Below the pieces are notes generated by a model, which had not been told where the DNA came from, did not search any database, and worked only from the letters and a program-made list of their open reading frames with translations. A stretch of 64,000 nt of DNA from NCBI GenBank assembly GCA_963681505.1, contig OY811982.1, positions 8,068,272 through 8,132,271 on the forward strand, in the 5' to 3' direction. A program made the position numbers and the translations under genes. The DNA comes from Eunapius fragilis (lineage: Eukaryota > Porifera > Demospongiae > Spongillida > Spongillidae). The first letter of the stretch is position 1, and each line of letters begins with the position of its first letter. Of the stretch, positions 32,357 through 44,756 are shown in pieces.

Positions 32357-33214
32357 GGGTATGTGCAGCTAAAGCCATCAAAATAGTGACACGTATTATA
32401 ACTAGGCACCTATGCCTCCAACCCCCTATCTTTAAACGGTCTTTGAATGATGTTTAATAAATGTTATGTAACAGAAATTTGTATTTCATAAACATCATTC
32501 AAAGACGTTTAAAGATAGGGGGTTGGAGGCATAGGTCCCTAGTTATAATATGTGTCACTATTTTGATGGCTTTAGCTGCACATTCCCTTCCCCCCCCCCC
32601 CTTTCCGTCGGTCATTGCACCACATGCAAGCCAATCACAGTCGTCCTTGTATGCACTGAACATTTTACGTAGGAAGCTAGCACTAAAGAAATTCATTGTT
32701 TGTACACGCAGGCATTGTGGGTAATTATCGCCTTTGTAAGGATTCTTAAGAGTCCTCTACATTTGTACTTCAGCGCTATGCAGTTCAATAACACCTTGGC
32801 ATTCCATCTAGCAATCTTGAACATAGGACACCAAGACTAGGTACTTCATATTGCTTCAAGAAAAAATGAGAAAAAAGTGTTCGTTTTAAATTGGTAGTAA
32901 AATCTAGGCTTCAAATTGATATTGGCACTTAGTTTTCTGTTCCTACGCTGAATTTAAAAGATAGGAAGGTAGCTATAGATGCCAGCTGCGCATGTAAATA
33001 AAAAGGTCACAAAGGCTCTTACGCAGAAAAAGATAATAGGCATTGTTTACATAAGTGGTTAGAATTGTGGTCAACTCATAACGCATGAAATCATTGAAGT
33101 CAAGGGTTAATAATCTACATTCTTACATATGTTAGTATGTTTAGTTCATGGATATATTTTGTTTCTGAAACTCAGACACATGTGTGATGAAATGGTTAAG
33201 ATTGACCCCATACT

Positions 33215-33474
33215 GTTATAGGTTGTGAGCCTATAAATGGCTACGCAATGATCGGCCCCCAAAGAGTATGACCGAATCGACAGGGACGTGATTTCTACAT
33301 GATGTTGTGCGCGCTATCGGTACTGGTAGTACGTACCGTACAATCCTTGTCAACACATTACAAAAATAAATTGCACATCCTCCAATAAAAAAGGTACCAA
33401 TGCTACACACACACAACCACTCACACTCACTCACACATACAAACACACACTCACACACACACAAACACACACGG
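33215..33474. repeat. Partial extra copy of the giant-repeat arm
   Basis: 33,216-33,345 (GTTATAGGTTGTGAGCCTAT, GGTACTGGTAGTACGTACCG) repeats 34,845-34,970. 33,345-33,400 is the complement of 29,570-29,620. An AC-rich microsatellite follows at 33,401-33,472. Confidence 0.7.
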
Positions 33475-35538
33475 CTACTTAGGATTAGTGGTTCTGGTGA
33501 GGATGACTGTCATGTTCACATATGACCAAATGCAAAAGCCTATGGAACTCACAGGTCTGTAACATGTTTGGAAGCGGCACTGCCCCAGATCCAAAAACAT
33601 ACATAAAATATGACACCAAGTACTCTGATCCTCAGGTGGGTATGTGACCATATGTCTCATTAATGGCAGAGTCCTAAACACAAAGGCATTAGCAAATCTA
33701 TTTGCCACCATCTCATGTAAATCAACATTCCATGGGTGACTTCCATGGGTGGCTTTGCATCTGGTCATAGCAAACTGACAGTCATACCTACCAGAACCAC
33801 TAATTCTAAGTAGCACTGGTTTGTGTGTGTGTGTGTGTGTGTGTACGTGTATGTGTGTGCATGTGTGTGTGTGTGTGTGTGTGTGTATGTATAGCATTAT
33901 ACATGGGTCCCTTCTAGGAATCTGTGCTATTTATGTAGATCTACCACTCTGTAAGAGGGACTTTAGTTTTGTATATAAGCCGGGCAGGAATACCATTCCC
34001 TGCTTTATCCCTAAAGATAAAGATCAGGGCCCTGGAAATTTTATATAACAAAGGAAGATAATAAATAGTAAGTCCTAAGTCTTTTTGAACCTCTCAATGG
34101 TACACACTCAGAGCCTCAGCGTATATAGTGATTGGCATGGGATAGTTGTGAGTGTTGTGTCTGTATGAGTGTGTGAGTGTCTAAATGGATGCATGTAATG
34201 GAATATGGGACATGTGGCATGGTACGTCATGACGTGGCAGGTACGGTGAGACAGGAACAAATAGTCCAGTACGTACAACACATTAATCCAGTACATACAA
34301 CCAATGGGGGGAGGGGTTGGGAGGGGGCCTTCCTCTGAAAAAATTGTTGGGGCCTTTGACCCCATGGCCCCCATGCTCCTATACAACTGTGTATAAAACA
34401 CACAATCCAGTTTACACACGTGAAAAACACATCAGTCAGAATATAAATAGTTGAGAAGAGGGTTGGATAGTAAGCCAGTGAAAGCACTGTAACCAAAAAA
34501 AGTTCAAATAGACAAAGCTTATTGGGTGAATCCATGTAGCACATAACAATTTACAGGGTGTACAGCAAGGGGAAAGAATAGTGGAAAGAGTGTGTATAAG
34601 TGTGACGTGAGACGTGTGTATGTGTTGGTTCATGGGTGTGTGTGTGTGCCAGCCATGCAGATGAAATGAAAAACGGTGGGCGTTAAAAATATATGTGCCA
34701 GCAGAACGCAAATCCCGACAATAAGGAAGGGTTATATGTGTTCCAACCTAGCTGCGCTGCATGTGTCTTTAACTCGACCACGCCTCTCCCATAGCCTAGC
34801 TGATACACCGTGCACTATATCTCATGGCTCTGACGTACTGTTATAGGTTGTGAGCCTATAAATGGCCACGCAATGAGTGGCACCCAAAGAGTATGACCGA
34901 ATGGACAGGGGACACATATTGTTGTGCGCGCGTATCGGTACTGGTAGTACGTACCGTGTTTTGTATGGTGATGGTAGCTGAATCCCACGCATTTTGATCG
35001 CTTAACGAATCTTGTTCGTTATAGAAGAGAACCACTGACGTTTGTAAGAGCGTAAATTAACGGTGGCACTTCAGTTGTACATGTAGTGGCATGGGCACGG
35101 GAGGTTATTGTATATTCATGTGCTCGGAGTAGCGGGAACCAGGTTGTAGTAGGTTAATGGCGCGAAATGAACGAGAAATGTGCAATTACTTTGCACAGCT
35201 GTATCTCCGTAACGGATCAAGTAAAAATTAACGAACAGGACAAATCGATAGGTACAGGACCCCTCTACGTATAAACCGAATTTGAAGTTAATTGAGATGT
35301 CCTGCCGAAAGATATGGCCGGTTTGAACCCCAAGGGGTATCGGACGTTGCAACACTGCACGAAGCTAATGCAAGAGCCCAAAATTTATTTTACCAGAGAG
35401 AAATGATGTAGTATGAAGTGTTGAAAATAGGAAGTCAATAGCATTTACGGTTCGGGAGATGTAGCGATTTCAAGTGAATCATTTTTATAACTTTATATAT
35501 AAAAACGTGATACGCCAGTTTCGCGTGAACTGTCCCAT
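33475..35538. repeat. Giant inverted repeat, right arm
   Basis: Reverse complement of 27,402-29,456, ending TTCGCGTGAACTGTCCCAT before a TA-rich stretch. A GT microsatellite lies at 33,823-33,891. The arms have only minor differences, so they are young or kept similar by conversion. Confidence 0.85.
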
Positions 35539-35553
35539 ATATATATTATACAT

Positions 35554-36036
35554 ATATGGGATTTGCTTCCAGCCAGTGATGCAATATGCCTAGGGAATCA
35601 AACCCACCATACCTTTATGGCAGGAAAGTTCAATTCATTTTAAATTTGATTTATTTTAAATCTGATTTATACGTAGAGTGATCCTGTACCTATTGATATG
35701 TCCTGTTCATTAATTTTTAATTCATTCATTAGGGAGATACAGCTTGCAAAGTAATTGCACATTTCTCGATCATTTCGTGCCATTAGCCTATTACAATGTG
35801 GTTCCAGCTACTCCGAGCACATGAGTATACAATAAATTCCCGCTATAACAACTTTGTTTCTTTCTTACAAGCGTCGGTCGTTCTATTGCAAACAAGATTC
35901 ATTAAGCAATCGAATACATGGATTCAGCTACCATCAGCATACACAACACGGTATGTACGATTCAACTCATCATGTCGAAATCGTGTGCCTATTGATTTGG
36001 TCAAACTCTTTGGCCACGGGTCCCACTCCAGGGACG
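35554..36036. repeat. Diverged single end of the giant-repeat family
   Basis: Starts TATGGGATTTGC. It follows the left-arm sequence at clearly lower similarity (ATCCTGTACCTATTGATATG, AGTAATTGCACATTTCTCG, CTCCGAGCACATGAGTATAC, TCAGCTACCATCAGCATACA). It directly abuts the outer end of the right arm, so an older copy sits next to the young palindrome. Confidence 0.75.
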
Positions 36037-37316
36037 GAGGTACGAATGGGCGTGGCAGATAAAGAGAGTTTTTAAAATGATTTACTTACAACTATCAATG
36101 CAGACTGCAGATTCCTGCTATGAAAATATTATCAAAGGGGTGGGGGTTTAACGCACGCATTTTACCACCAAAACTTCAAAACCTTGCTTGGGGTTAAGGC
36201 TTGAAACCTGTTAGTAAAAACGGTTGTAAGAGGCGAGGGGGGCAAAAAAAAAGTTATAGACACCATCCCAAAAATTCTAAAAATCAAGGTCAGGTCACAC
36301 CCCCCCCCCCCCCCCCCCCCCCCCCTCTCCGCCTACGAACAGCCCATTTTAGACCAAGCCCCTTAAAAATCATTACGCAATCAACAATTGATGACCCCTT
36401 ATTAATAATAATGAAATCGTGCACAAACTTGCATAAATACACTATACTACACATTGCCGCATTGCGCTCATAAATACGGTAGTTGTAGTTATTCCCATTC
36501 CTCTTTCATTAACTTGCTCCAAAACGTGTCTTAACAACGTAGTTATTTTTGGCTGACTAGCACTAGCTTTTACCTTAGCAGCAATAGCTTTGTAAACTCT
36601 TGGATTGATGATGCTGTCATAGATTGATCTCGTCTATCAGCGGTATTTGAAGCTGTGCATTGCAACAATTGCAGATAGTTATATTCATGATGAAGCATGT
36701 GGTTTTGCAAATTAGCCTCAATCACATGATAAGTACGGTTGGTCCCTCACTAATTTCCGTAAAAATAATATTACAGAATTGTGCTGATAGGCAGATAGTT
36801 GAGTTAAACCACATCTTCGCACGTATAGAAACCTATGGACACTGCGAACAGTATGATGTTGTCATTATGTTGCAAAAAAAAAATACGTTTTTTTCAAAAA
36901 TTCATTTAAGGCAAAGACCCCTTCGCCCTCGAAACTTTGACACCTCATAACTTTTCCCCCCATACCCCCTGTAAAAAATAATGGCATTTTTGTGATGCTC
37001 TCAATGAGCTCTTCAAAGTTGGTGGATGGTGTCTTGCACTTTGTTTTTTGCCCCCACCCTCCCTCGGTAAGAGGTTATTAAAATTCTAAAAACCAGTCGG
37101 TTAAGGTGATTGTTTAAAAAATAACCAGTTGGTTACGGTTGTTCTCTTTCACTGGTGTTTGCGGCCCAATGTTTTGTGGACACTAGATCCGTTTTCCGAA
37201 AAATTGAAATGATTATGTCATGCCCTTAACAAAGACCTTGACAACCGAAGACCTTTGGAACATGAGATCACTCAAAAACACCTATAGATTAATCGCCATT
37301 TTAACATGGTACAAGG
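36037..37316. other. No recognisable gene
   Basis: Contains a C run (36,299-36,325) and several A/T-rich stretches. Frames at 36,201-36,473 and 36,660-36,950 lack recognised domains. 37,080-37,140 has AACCAGT(C/T)GGTTA repeats also seen in diverged form near 47.5 and 50.2 kb. Confidence 0.4.
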
Positions 37317-37337
37317 AAACCCAGTGAAAAATTCTTA

Positions 37338-37530
37338 CGTATCTTGGCCAGGATCCTGGCCAAGATTGCAAGATTTATCCAAGATGCAACCCAAGATACC
37401 AAGGTGTAACTCAGGATAGCCAAGATGCCAAGCCGCAACCCAAGATGGCAAGATACAAACCAAGATGAGTAGGCCAAGATGGCAAGATATAATCAAGTAG
37501 CCAAGATGTCAAGATGCAATCTATTATGTC
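37338..37530. repeat. CACTA left subterminal repeats
   Basis: About ten drifting copies of CCAAGAT or CAAGATG with short spacers, starting at ATCTTGGCCAGGATCCTGGC. In plant CACTA elements such repeats bind the second element protein (TNPA). Here the counterpart binder is unknown. Confidence 0.75.
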
Positions 37531-37726
37531 AAGATGATAAATATATAATAAGATAGCTCAGTATTGTATCCATTTTAATAAACAGCATATGTAAATATGA
37601 TTTTCATAGCAAGATGTGCATAAATTATTGTTAGGTATATGCTAATGATAGATAATATTAATGTTCATCAGCACATATATATTACAACTGAAAATGACAT
37701 TTTGCACACAATACATGTGTAAGATA

Positions 37727-39375
37727 TTAATGATGTTCATATGTATTGGGCTGAAATATAATTACATCAGTAGGTGAGTATTTGATAGGTACATGAACAC
37801 ATTTTCTTAAAATTGAAATAACTGGAACAGCCAGAACATTATTTGTGAGTGATATTTTCTTAACTACAACAAAATACGAATTCAGTTGCATATTTCTGAA
37901 GGACTTGAGGTCATGTATTGTTGGTGACACATTGTCCAGGATTCCTTGAGATACCCGTTCGTAAACATCAATTATTGCTATATGATCTGCATTCTTCAAT
38001 ACACAAAATTTTCTTATTGAACCCAACATCAATGTGTCATGATACATGAATTCACAAACCGAACTGTCACGTGCCAATTTGGTCTTTTTAGCTTGATATG
38101 CAGTTCCATTTATCATATATGATAAATAAGTAGGTAGAACCTTGTCAGAAACCCTGTAATCTGAATTGGATAAAATATTTGCTTCATCTGTTAAAAGCTG
38201 TGTGTTTCTGCACTTTCCCAGGGGTCCATTATTGATATTTACACTTTGATTAAAAAATGCAACAGTACGTGCACTTTCCACAGGTAATGCATTTATGTGA
38301 GCTGTCATTGAGTAGTTCATTGTGATGCCACGAATCAAGCTGGGTATAAAATTCCTACACCCATGCCTATGTTGCTTTATGTACCCATTCATATTTTCAA
38401 AACCAAAGCAGGAGTATGCCCACAGAGGTCCTAACATTTGCACAAATCTGGAAAGATGAACAACACTGTGCAAGTTTGGTGACAGCATCTCTTCAGGATA
38501 CAGTTGTGGCACAAGATTGTAAAATAGTACCAACATTTCATCAGCAGCTCTGATGTCTTCAGAAGTTATACGTGTTCCAAGTAAAATGTGCATAGCCGTA
38601 ACTAATAGAGCAAAGTGGTGAACATAGTCAGGAGGCAAAATTTTGGTAAGAATTGGAAGGCTATAATACAACAACCAAACTTTATACTCTGATGCCTTCC
38701 AATAGGCTTGAGCTGTTCCAGTTTCTCTCGGGGATCGCCTAAACTCGTGTGGTGGTTTAATTCTAAGCAGATACTTGTTTATGATGTTGACTACTTTTCC
38801 AAGATAGAATCTAAGTTCAGCATACTTTGGATTGATCCAACAACATAAAAATGCTTTCACCACACCTTCTAGAATAGCATGCATATAGTCAATAGGTATA
38901 TGGTATATTGAAATGAAAGGTGCCAATAGAGATATTCCTTTTACTCCAAACACAGGCCTTCCCAACATAATTGCTTTTTGCGCCCACACAGCTATTTCAA
39001 AAGGTGTGCGAATTTTGTGTGGTTCAATTGGAAGGTAGAGGTGTCGGTGACACTTATGTATACCCCTGTCTGTACAATAAGGACATCCATAATAACCGTT
39101 GTATTGTGTTATATTTAATGCTGTCACTTTAGCTGGAAAATCAAAAACTCCTGCTATAAGTTTAGCTTTTACAACCTTTGTGCCATCAGGGGTTGATATT
39201 TCTATACCCTTAGTTTCAAGCTGTTGTATTTTTGAAAGTGTTGGTGGAAGAAGGATATCCATCGGTGGTTTGCATGGTCCAAGCCATAAAGCACCTACCA
39301 TAGTATTTTCTGCATTCATTCGAGTTAATGGTGGAAGTGATGTTGTGATGAGAAGCAAAGGCCAAAGGGTCATAC
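37727..39375 (-). CDS. CACTA transposase, main C-terminal exon
   Basis: A 1,649-base open exon (about 549 residues) to the stop at 37,727. Early in it are SGMTLWPLLL, then NAENTMVGALWLGPCKPPM, GVFDFPAKV and YNGYYGCPYC (zinc-knuckle-like CPYC), and IPIDYMHAILEGVVKAF (the DYMH...EGV motif of the Tnp2 / Transposase_21 family). Toward the C-terminus, NLHSVVHLSRFVQMLGPLW and FGFENMNGYIKQHRHG are the DUF4218-like block found in the same proteins. It joins the upstream exon within a Gly codon (TCAG|GT). No internal stop or frameshift is seen. Confidence 0.88.
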
Positions 39376-39576
39376 CTGACGAAAGTATTGGTGAAAGACA
39401 ATGCATTAATTATTATGATGAACAGCAAACCCTTCATACTGATTTGTGATCATAAATTAAATCTTAATGTGTGTGTGTAGATGTATAGAATGAGGAACCT
39501 TTGTAGAAAAATTAAATTGTGCCAAGTTTATATTATTTCAACATATCTACTTACCCTTGTACAAATGAACACTAAC

Positions 39577-39759
39577 CTGATGACTTGAAAACAGGAACTC
39601 CATCGCAACACATAATAAGTCCTGTATGCTCTGGCACTGAAAGAAACTGCCCTTCTTTCCGAAGTGCTGCTGCAATACTTCCATCCGAAATGTCACCAAT
39701 GATGCCTTCATTAGTATTGTGAGTTTTATAGAAGTACTGAGATATTTCATTCCACTTTT
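39577..39759 (-). CDS. CACTA transposase, middle exon
   Basis: A 183-base exon. The correct frame reads EKWNEISQYFYKTHNTNEGI, then ISDGSIAAALRKEG, QFLSVPEHTGLIMCCDGVPV and FKSSG. The ISDGS...L...DGVPVFKSS run is conserved in animal CACTA transposases just before the catalytic region. Acceptor CATGCAG, donor GTTAGTGT; both joins are in phase 1. A different longer open frame over the same bases is a shadow. Confidence 0.85.
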
Positions 39760-39813
39760 CTGCATGAAATTAAACACACTGCCAAGTATTTTAAAACTTA
39801 CATGCTTGCTTAC

Positions 39814-40728
39814 CTGAATAAATTATTCTCAAATGCCTTTCAAACGGAAGAACTGCAAAGTAACATGTCTGTGCTTTGTTAACCCTACAATGCTGCTCTG
39901 AACACTTATTTAAACCTTCCAAATTTTGCATACATAGTGAACAATACTTCTGGATGGTATAATCATATTCACACATGAATTGCTTCCATAGCTGGTAAGG
40001 TGTTTTTGCACATTGATTGATATCTGAACAGTGGATTGATACCAATTCTAACAATTTACTGGTAGCACATTTGCTTAAGTGGTTTGTAACTGAAAAATAG
40101 TTGCATGCTAGCCAGCTAGCTTCCTTACTAAGTGGTGCACCTAAATATAGGGCACTTCCACTTATACTACTTCTGCAGACATCATCTTCCATAATCTCAA
40201 ACTGTTCATTGTCACTGTCATCACTATCATCCTCTATGCCCTTCCTCTGTTCACCTACATCATCACTGTCACCCTCTATACCATTTCTCTGTTCATTATC
40301 ACTGACATCATCATCTTCTATGCTACCCTCACTTATATCATTACTATCTCCTTCTACACCCTTGCTCTGTTCATTATCACTGACATCATCATCATCCTCT
40401 GTGCTGTCTTCGTTCTGTTCATTGTGACCAACATCATTACTATCACCCTCAACACCCTCATCATCACCATCATCCTCTATGCACTTACTCTGTTCATTGT
40501 CACTGACATAATAACTATTATTGCTCTGTTCACTGACATCATCACTATTGCCTTTATCTTTACTGGTGAAATGTTCACTATCATTGCTGCCCCCTTGACC
40601 ATCTCCATTATCGTTATAGTATTCACCTTCCTGTTTGTCCCCATATCCAAGTCTGCTATTTTCAATGCAGCCTGCAATACTTGAAGAAGCCGTACTTTCC
40701 ATTAAAGATTCATCATGACCTTCCAAAT
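39814..40728 (-). CDS. CACTA transposase, acidic N-terminal exon
   Basis: A 915-base exon. Residues about 1-190 are a low-complexity acidic tract with degenerate repeats of DDVSDNEQSKGVEGDSND type. Then ALYLGAPLSKEASWLACNYF, KLLELVSIHC and a cysteine-rich end (KYCSLCMQN...CSEQHC) precede ERHLRIIYS. The last part is the usual pre-catalytic domain of animal CACTA transposases. Acceptor ATTCCAG, donor GTAAGCAA; phase 1 at both ends. Confidence 0.82.
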
Positions 40729-40923
40729 CTGGAATGAATGAAAGCTAATGAACACATAAAAAATGACTATAAGTAACAATTTAAATAAAAGCCATGGCAC
40801 AGAGGAAGGTGAAAATGCATTCCTCCCAGCTCCATGTAGAGATATCATCAACAACATTTGTAGATGCAATATGGGAGCACACAAAGCGTGCACAACATAA
40901 CTATATTTGGTGGGCATACTTAC

Positions 40924-40977
40924 ATGCTGCTCCTCTTACGGTTGATAAACTACTTGCATCCACATTTGCATGCAGCT
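40924..40977 (-). CDS. CACTA transposase, small exon
   Basis: A 54-base exon ELHANVDASSLSTVRGAA between TTTTTCAG and GTAAGTAT, phase 1 at both ends. It joins the neighbours without breaking the frame. Confidence 0.6.
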
Positions 40978-41231
40978 CTGAAAAATAGATATCAGTTCAT
41001 AATCAATGTTAGATTACATACTAAAACAAGCATACTAGTCTTAGCATTCCACCAACGAAGTGTTCGTCCTGGAACAGGGACTTTTGGGTCAAGGCAATAC
41101 TTCCTCCGAACACCTTTGCTTGCTACAGTGCAGCACATGAATGGGTATGCTCATACCATGCACATTGATACACATGCAGTTAAATATGCATGGGAGAAAA
41201 TAAAAAAAGTATCATTTGATTGATAACGTAC

Positions 41232-41315
41232 CCTCATGCTCTTGGATATACATCGGAATAGGAATGCTGGGATTCCAAAGGTATTCTCGATACCTCTTTC
41301 GAACAGGCACACCAT
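41232..41315 (-). CDS. CACTA transposase, near-N-terminal exon
   Basis: An 84-base exon DGVPVRKRYREYLWNPSIPI then PMYIQEHE, phase 1 at both ends, acceptor ACATATAG, donor GTACGT. It resembles the basic segment after the N-terminal cysteine motif of this family. Confidence 0.55.
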
Positions 41316-42322
41316 CTATATGTAAGTAAGTTGAGTTGCAATGCAAAGGTATACACAACATAAAAAGGTTCCCAAGATCAATGAAAACATTATTAACTGT
41401 ATAAACTTTAAGTTTAATTGCTACGAAATATTGTACTTATGTGTGAAGAGAAAAGACCAAAAATGAACTGGAAGCCAAGAATATTATATGATTAATTATA
41501 TAGGGGAAGTGACAACTTAACACATTTAATTTGTTCGCACTGATTGTCCAGGTGCTAAATTACGCAGGCCCATAGGCAGCATTAGAAAAGTGGTTAGGTT
41601 GGTAATAGGACTGAAAGAAATAGCAGCTAGGGGGGCTGGGGGAGTGCTGTAAGCACCCCCAGCGAGGTCTGGGGCGGAACCTCAGAAGCTAACGCATTTC
41701 CGCGAATCTGAGAGGCAGTTTTGGCAGCAAAATTGCTATGTAGCAATGAAATCTTCCCCTGCATGATGTAATGAATCAAAGACCCGAACAACACTCTACC
41801 TTTAATGCCCCTCTGTATTTAAAAAAGTAAATATATTGATGCTTACTAAATAATACACCAAACGCTCATTTAGGGAAGTTGTACTTAATGAGGTGATTAG
41901 GGTTTTCTCCAACATCTAAAAGAATCTCAGATGACGATTGAAAGTTATAGCGTCGATTGAACAGTCATCCATGAGGCGCTCACATTGACTACAATACTGA
42001 ATACTAAAATCTATAACGATATAAATGTGACTGGTTTTTAAAATTAGAAACAAAAAATAGCAGCGGATTGCAATTTCATATACATGTAGCTATTCAATGG
42101 CCAGATCTAGAACTAAACAACCATGAAAACTGTTTAGCTGGTAACCTGTGAATATAATTATTATATAATTATCCATACAGTGACCGGGTATAGTATACAC
42201 ACAATTGTATATCGTTTTCAGCCGTTTCTGTCGGGGTGGACCTTATATTAAGCTTAGCTTGGGCAAAAAGTGGTCAGGCTATAGCCCGAATGCCTGACCG
42301 GCTGCCACGGCCTGTTACGTAC
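41316..42322. other. CACTA interior, no exon identified
   Basis: Should hold the missing transposase exon. Otherwise it shows a hairpin at 41,634-41,675 (GGGGGAGTGCTGTAAGCACCCCC) and a hairpin GGTCAGGC...GCCTGACC at 42,271-42,299, which may be remnants of small inserted elements. Confidence 0.4.
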
Positions 42323-42366
42323 GATAACACATCACCTTCACTTTCATCTGCTGCAGCCGGATCCAT
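42323..42366 (-). CDS. Possible first coding exon of CACTA transposase
   Basis: An ATG opens MDPAAADESEGDVLS up to the donor GTACGTAAC. It ends in phase 2, which does not fit the next recognised exon (phase 1), so at least one further exon in 41,316-42,322 is needed. It faces away from the BEN gene start at 42,616. Confidence 0.4.
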
Positions 42367-42615
42367 GAACAAGTAGGTATGCCGATCAGAATGCAGTGGA
42401 ATCCTCAGGCGCTGTTACTTTTGATGGGCCGTAAAATTATATATTTAGAGCACACACCTTAATTAAATTAATTACTGTAGCGTCACGTGCTAAATGAGTT
42501 GGTCTCTTTTGTTCAACGGCGGGCCACTTTGTTTTCAGACGGGGCGGGCGCACTCTTCATTTTACGTGCTTTCTAGCGTGCACGTGCTATTGCAGGAGAA
42601 CTTTGCGCACTGGCT
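42367..42615. promoter_or_regulatory. Putative divergent promoter of the CACTA element
   Basis: About 250 bases separate the start codon of the minus-strand transposase exon from the plus-strand BEN start. No clear TATA box in either direction except AT-rich TATATATTTAGAG near 42,438. A bidirectional promoter is inferred from gene order only. Confidence 0.35.
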
Positions 42616-44715
42616 ATGCCTCCTAAGAGACCAGCGCGATTACCGAAAAGGTACGACGACCTTGTTAGCACCCATGTGGAAGAAGCCACAAAGAGTGAGT
42701 TCCGGCAGCTTACAAAAATGTGGCAATGTGATGCATATATGAGGCATGGTTTTTGTAGTTTAACCAAAAATTAAAAAAAAAAACTGCCTGCATGGGATTC
42801 ATGCATGCATGTGTAGCGCGGGAAAAGCGTAAAAGCCATATATATATATATATATATATATACGATTTAGTTCTATGGCCAGTTTTGTATACACTTGTCT
42901 ATTTTCGACACAGCGCTAGCATTTGCCATTGTCGCGGGGGGCCGGTGTTTGGGAAGGATGATAGACTAGAAACTCTTACCTGTGGGTGAGAGTGCGTCCT
43001 CTGAAGACTTATAAACAGTGGTAGGCGTTATTTACGTACGCTGAACTACCTTTTCAGAGTGGTGCAATGTGTTGTGCATTGAAGATAATCGAACGTACAG
43101 ATGCCTGTCGAGTACGCTATCTATTGAAGATAAAGGGGTTGTTGAAGAAGACGATCTGATACCAGGAGCAGAGATGGTGTGGAAAAACAAAGGGAAACTG
43201 TATACAGTAGTTCTACAGGAGGTGGATGGTAAGCACATGGACTAATTTCTTGCACTGACCTGTACAGGTAACCGTTTAAAAGAATTTTCAAGCATGAAAA
43301 AAAAAGCCTTATTGTAATTTTTATCGGTAACACAAAATCAATTTTTGCAATTACTGCATGCATTAAGTTGTCCTAGATTTGTCCAGGTTGATTACAAAAA
43401 AAATTGGTGGCTGTGATTGTAAAGATTTTTGGGACCTTTTTATGTGGATCAATGCTGCGATATCATACCTATATATGAAATTATGAATCATTTTGAAATT
43501 GGATATTTTGAATACATGTTCCCTAATAAATGGTTCACATATATATATACAATATATGTTTGCATGGTATAATGCCTTCTTATCCAAAAGGGAAGCCTAA
43601 GCCTGCTAATAAGCATTTGTTTAGTGAAGATTCTGATTCAGCAGAGGAACATGCTAAGGAAAAGGTACTCATTATGCAATTAAATTTATTTTTCATAATG
43701 TGGTGATGTTTATTTTCTTTTTCTTGTAGACATCACAGCCACAAGCAGAAATTCATAGTCAGCAGGTAAGGAGACACATGTAGTATTTTTAATCTGATAT
43801 TTTTAAAATCTGTGTTCAGAGATCAGTTGATCAAGATCAGAGCACCTTAGCAGCTACTAAATGTGATGTAAGATAAATTAAATCACATTTTTGGTAATCC
43901 ACATGTGAATCATGACATTGACAATGACTGGCGGTTAGAGCAAACAATGGGAAAACATAACCAGCTGTCTGAAGGTGAGTATTTTGCTTAATTTAATTTC
44001 ATTCCACAGCAAAGTATTGATGTACTCAATACAAATGTAGTGGCATTGAATAGTTCCGTGCTCACATTGATCACTATTATGGGAAGGACAGACCGTGACC
44101 ATCATCAATTGATGGAAAAAGTCAGTGACGGTGGCGTCCCAAATACAGAAGAAGCAGGCAAAGTTGCTATTGCAGATGTGAAAAGGCCCCAGATAACATC
44201 ACCACCACCTGAAAGTGAAGAGAAATTTATAATGGTATTATCTGTTTCTATAATTTTTGAGACATAACTTAATAAATGTTTATTTCAATTTTAGGAAAAT
44301 GGTGTTGATATAAGAAACATCAAGGCTCATGACATATTCAAATATGCACTAGTCCTAATGGATGCTCTCTTCACAGAAGAAGATATGTCAACTTAATGCT
44401 TTTTTCAGTCAGAGAGGGGAACAGCAAGTGACAAACCCCCGTTAGAACCTTCAAAAGTGAAACTCCTTGAAGGTAAATTAAATGTTTTTTTTTTACTACC
44501 ACCGTTTCTGTTGTGCTAATTTCATTGCTGTACACCTTTTAAATACAAGTGGTGATATGATGATGCAATTGATTTATATATGTACAGAATGTCTGTATAG
44601 GAGGTATGGAAAGAATGCAGTTGAAGAGAACCTTAATGCCATAAGACAGAGGTGCAACCAAAAGTGCCGAGATAAAAAAAAGAAAAAGAAAAAGAAAGCA
44701 AAAGGCATTTGTTGA
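42616..44715 (+). CDS. BEN-domain protein gene inside the CACTA element (9 exons, one stop)
   Basis: Exons 42616-42694, 43058-43228, 43591-43664, 43730-43765, 43820-43867, 43939-43974, 44010-44234, 44295-44472 and 44588-44715 all have AG/GT borders and matching phases. The start is MPPKRPARLPKRYDDLV. Exon 2 (GAEMVWKNKGKLYTVVLQEV) resembles a small Tudor-like strand set. Exons 6-7 are helical (SKQWENITSCLKQSIDVLN). Exons 8-9 give FKYALVLMDALFTEEDM, PPLEPSKVKLLEECLYRRYG and NAIRQRCNQKCRD, the closing helices of a BEN domain, a DNA- and chromatin-binding fold. A TAA at 44,394 interrupts the BEN domain in frame. It could be a TNPA-like partner of the transposase; that is inference. Confidence 0.7.
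42839..42862. repeat. (TA)n microsatellite in BEN gene intron 1
   Basis: About 12 TA units between BEN exons 1 and 2. Confidence 0.9.
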
Positions 44716-44756
44716 CGAAGGGAGGTAGTGGTACTTCCTCACAAACCATGTCCTAA

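Larger units (their letters stand above)
31480..33215. repeat. Inner inverted repeat nested in the giant repeat
   Basis: 31,480-32,076 and 32,590-33,190 are reverse complements (for example CCTTGACTTCAATGATTTCA against TGAAATCATTGAAGTCAAGG). The pairing continues inward, through 32,355-32,455 against 32,490-32,590, to a short loop near 32,470. The left arm is interrupted by a hAT-type MITE and a poly-G run that the right arm lacks. Confidence 0.85.

Noticed and set aside
39547-39777. 76-residue minus-strand frame over the transposase middle exon
   Set aside because: The correct frame is offset by one base: only that frame gives ISDGS...DGVPVFKSSG and joins the neighbouring exons in phase.
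40101-40684. Ser/Leu-rich and Ile/Thr-rich plus-strand frames
   Set aside because: Antisense of the acidic Asp/Ser/Asn repeat region of the transposase.
44397-44418. A 22-base intron to remove the stop in the BEN gene
   Set aside because: Too short for a spliceosomal intron and it would shift the frame; an in-frame stop is the simpler description.
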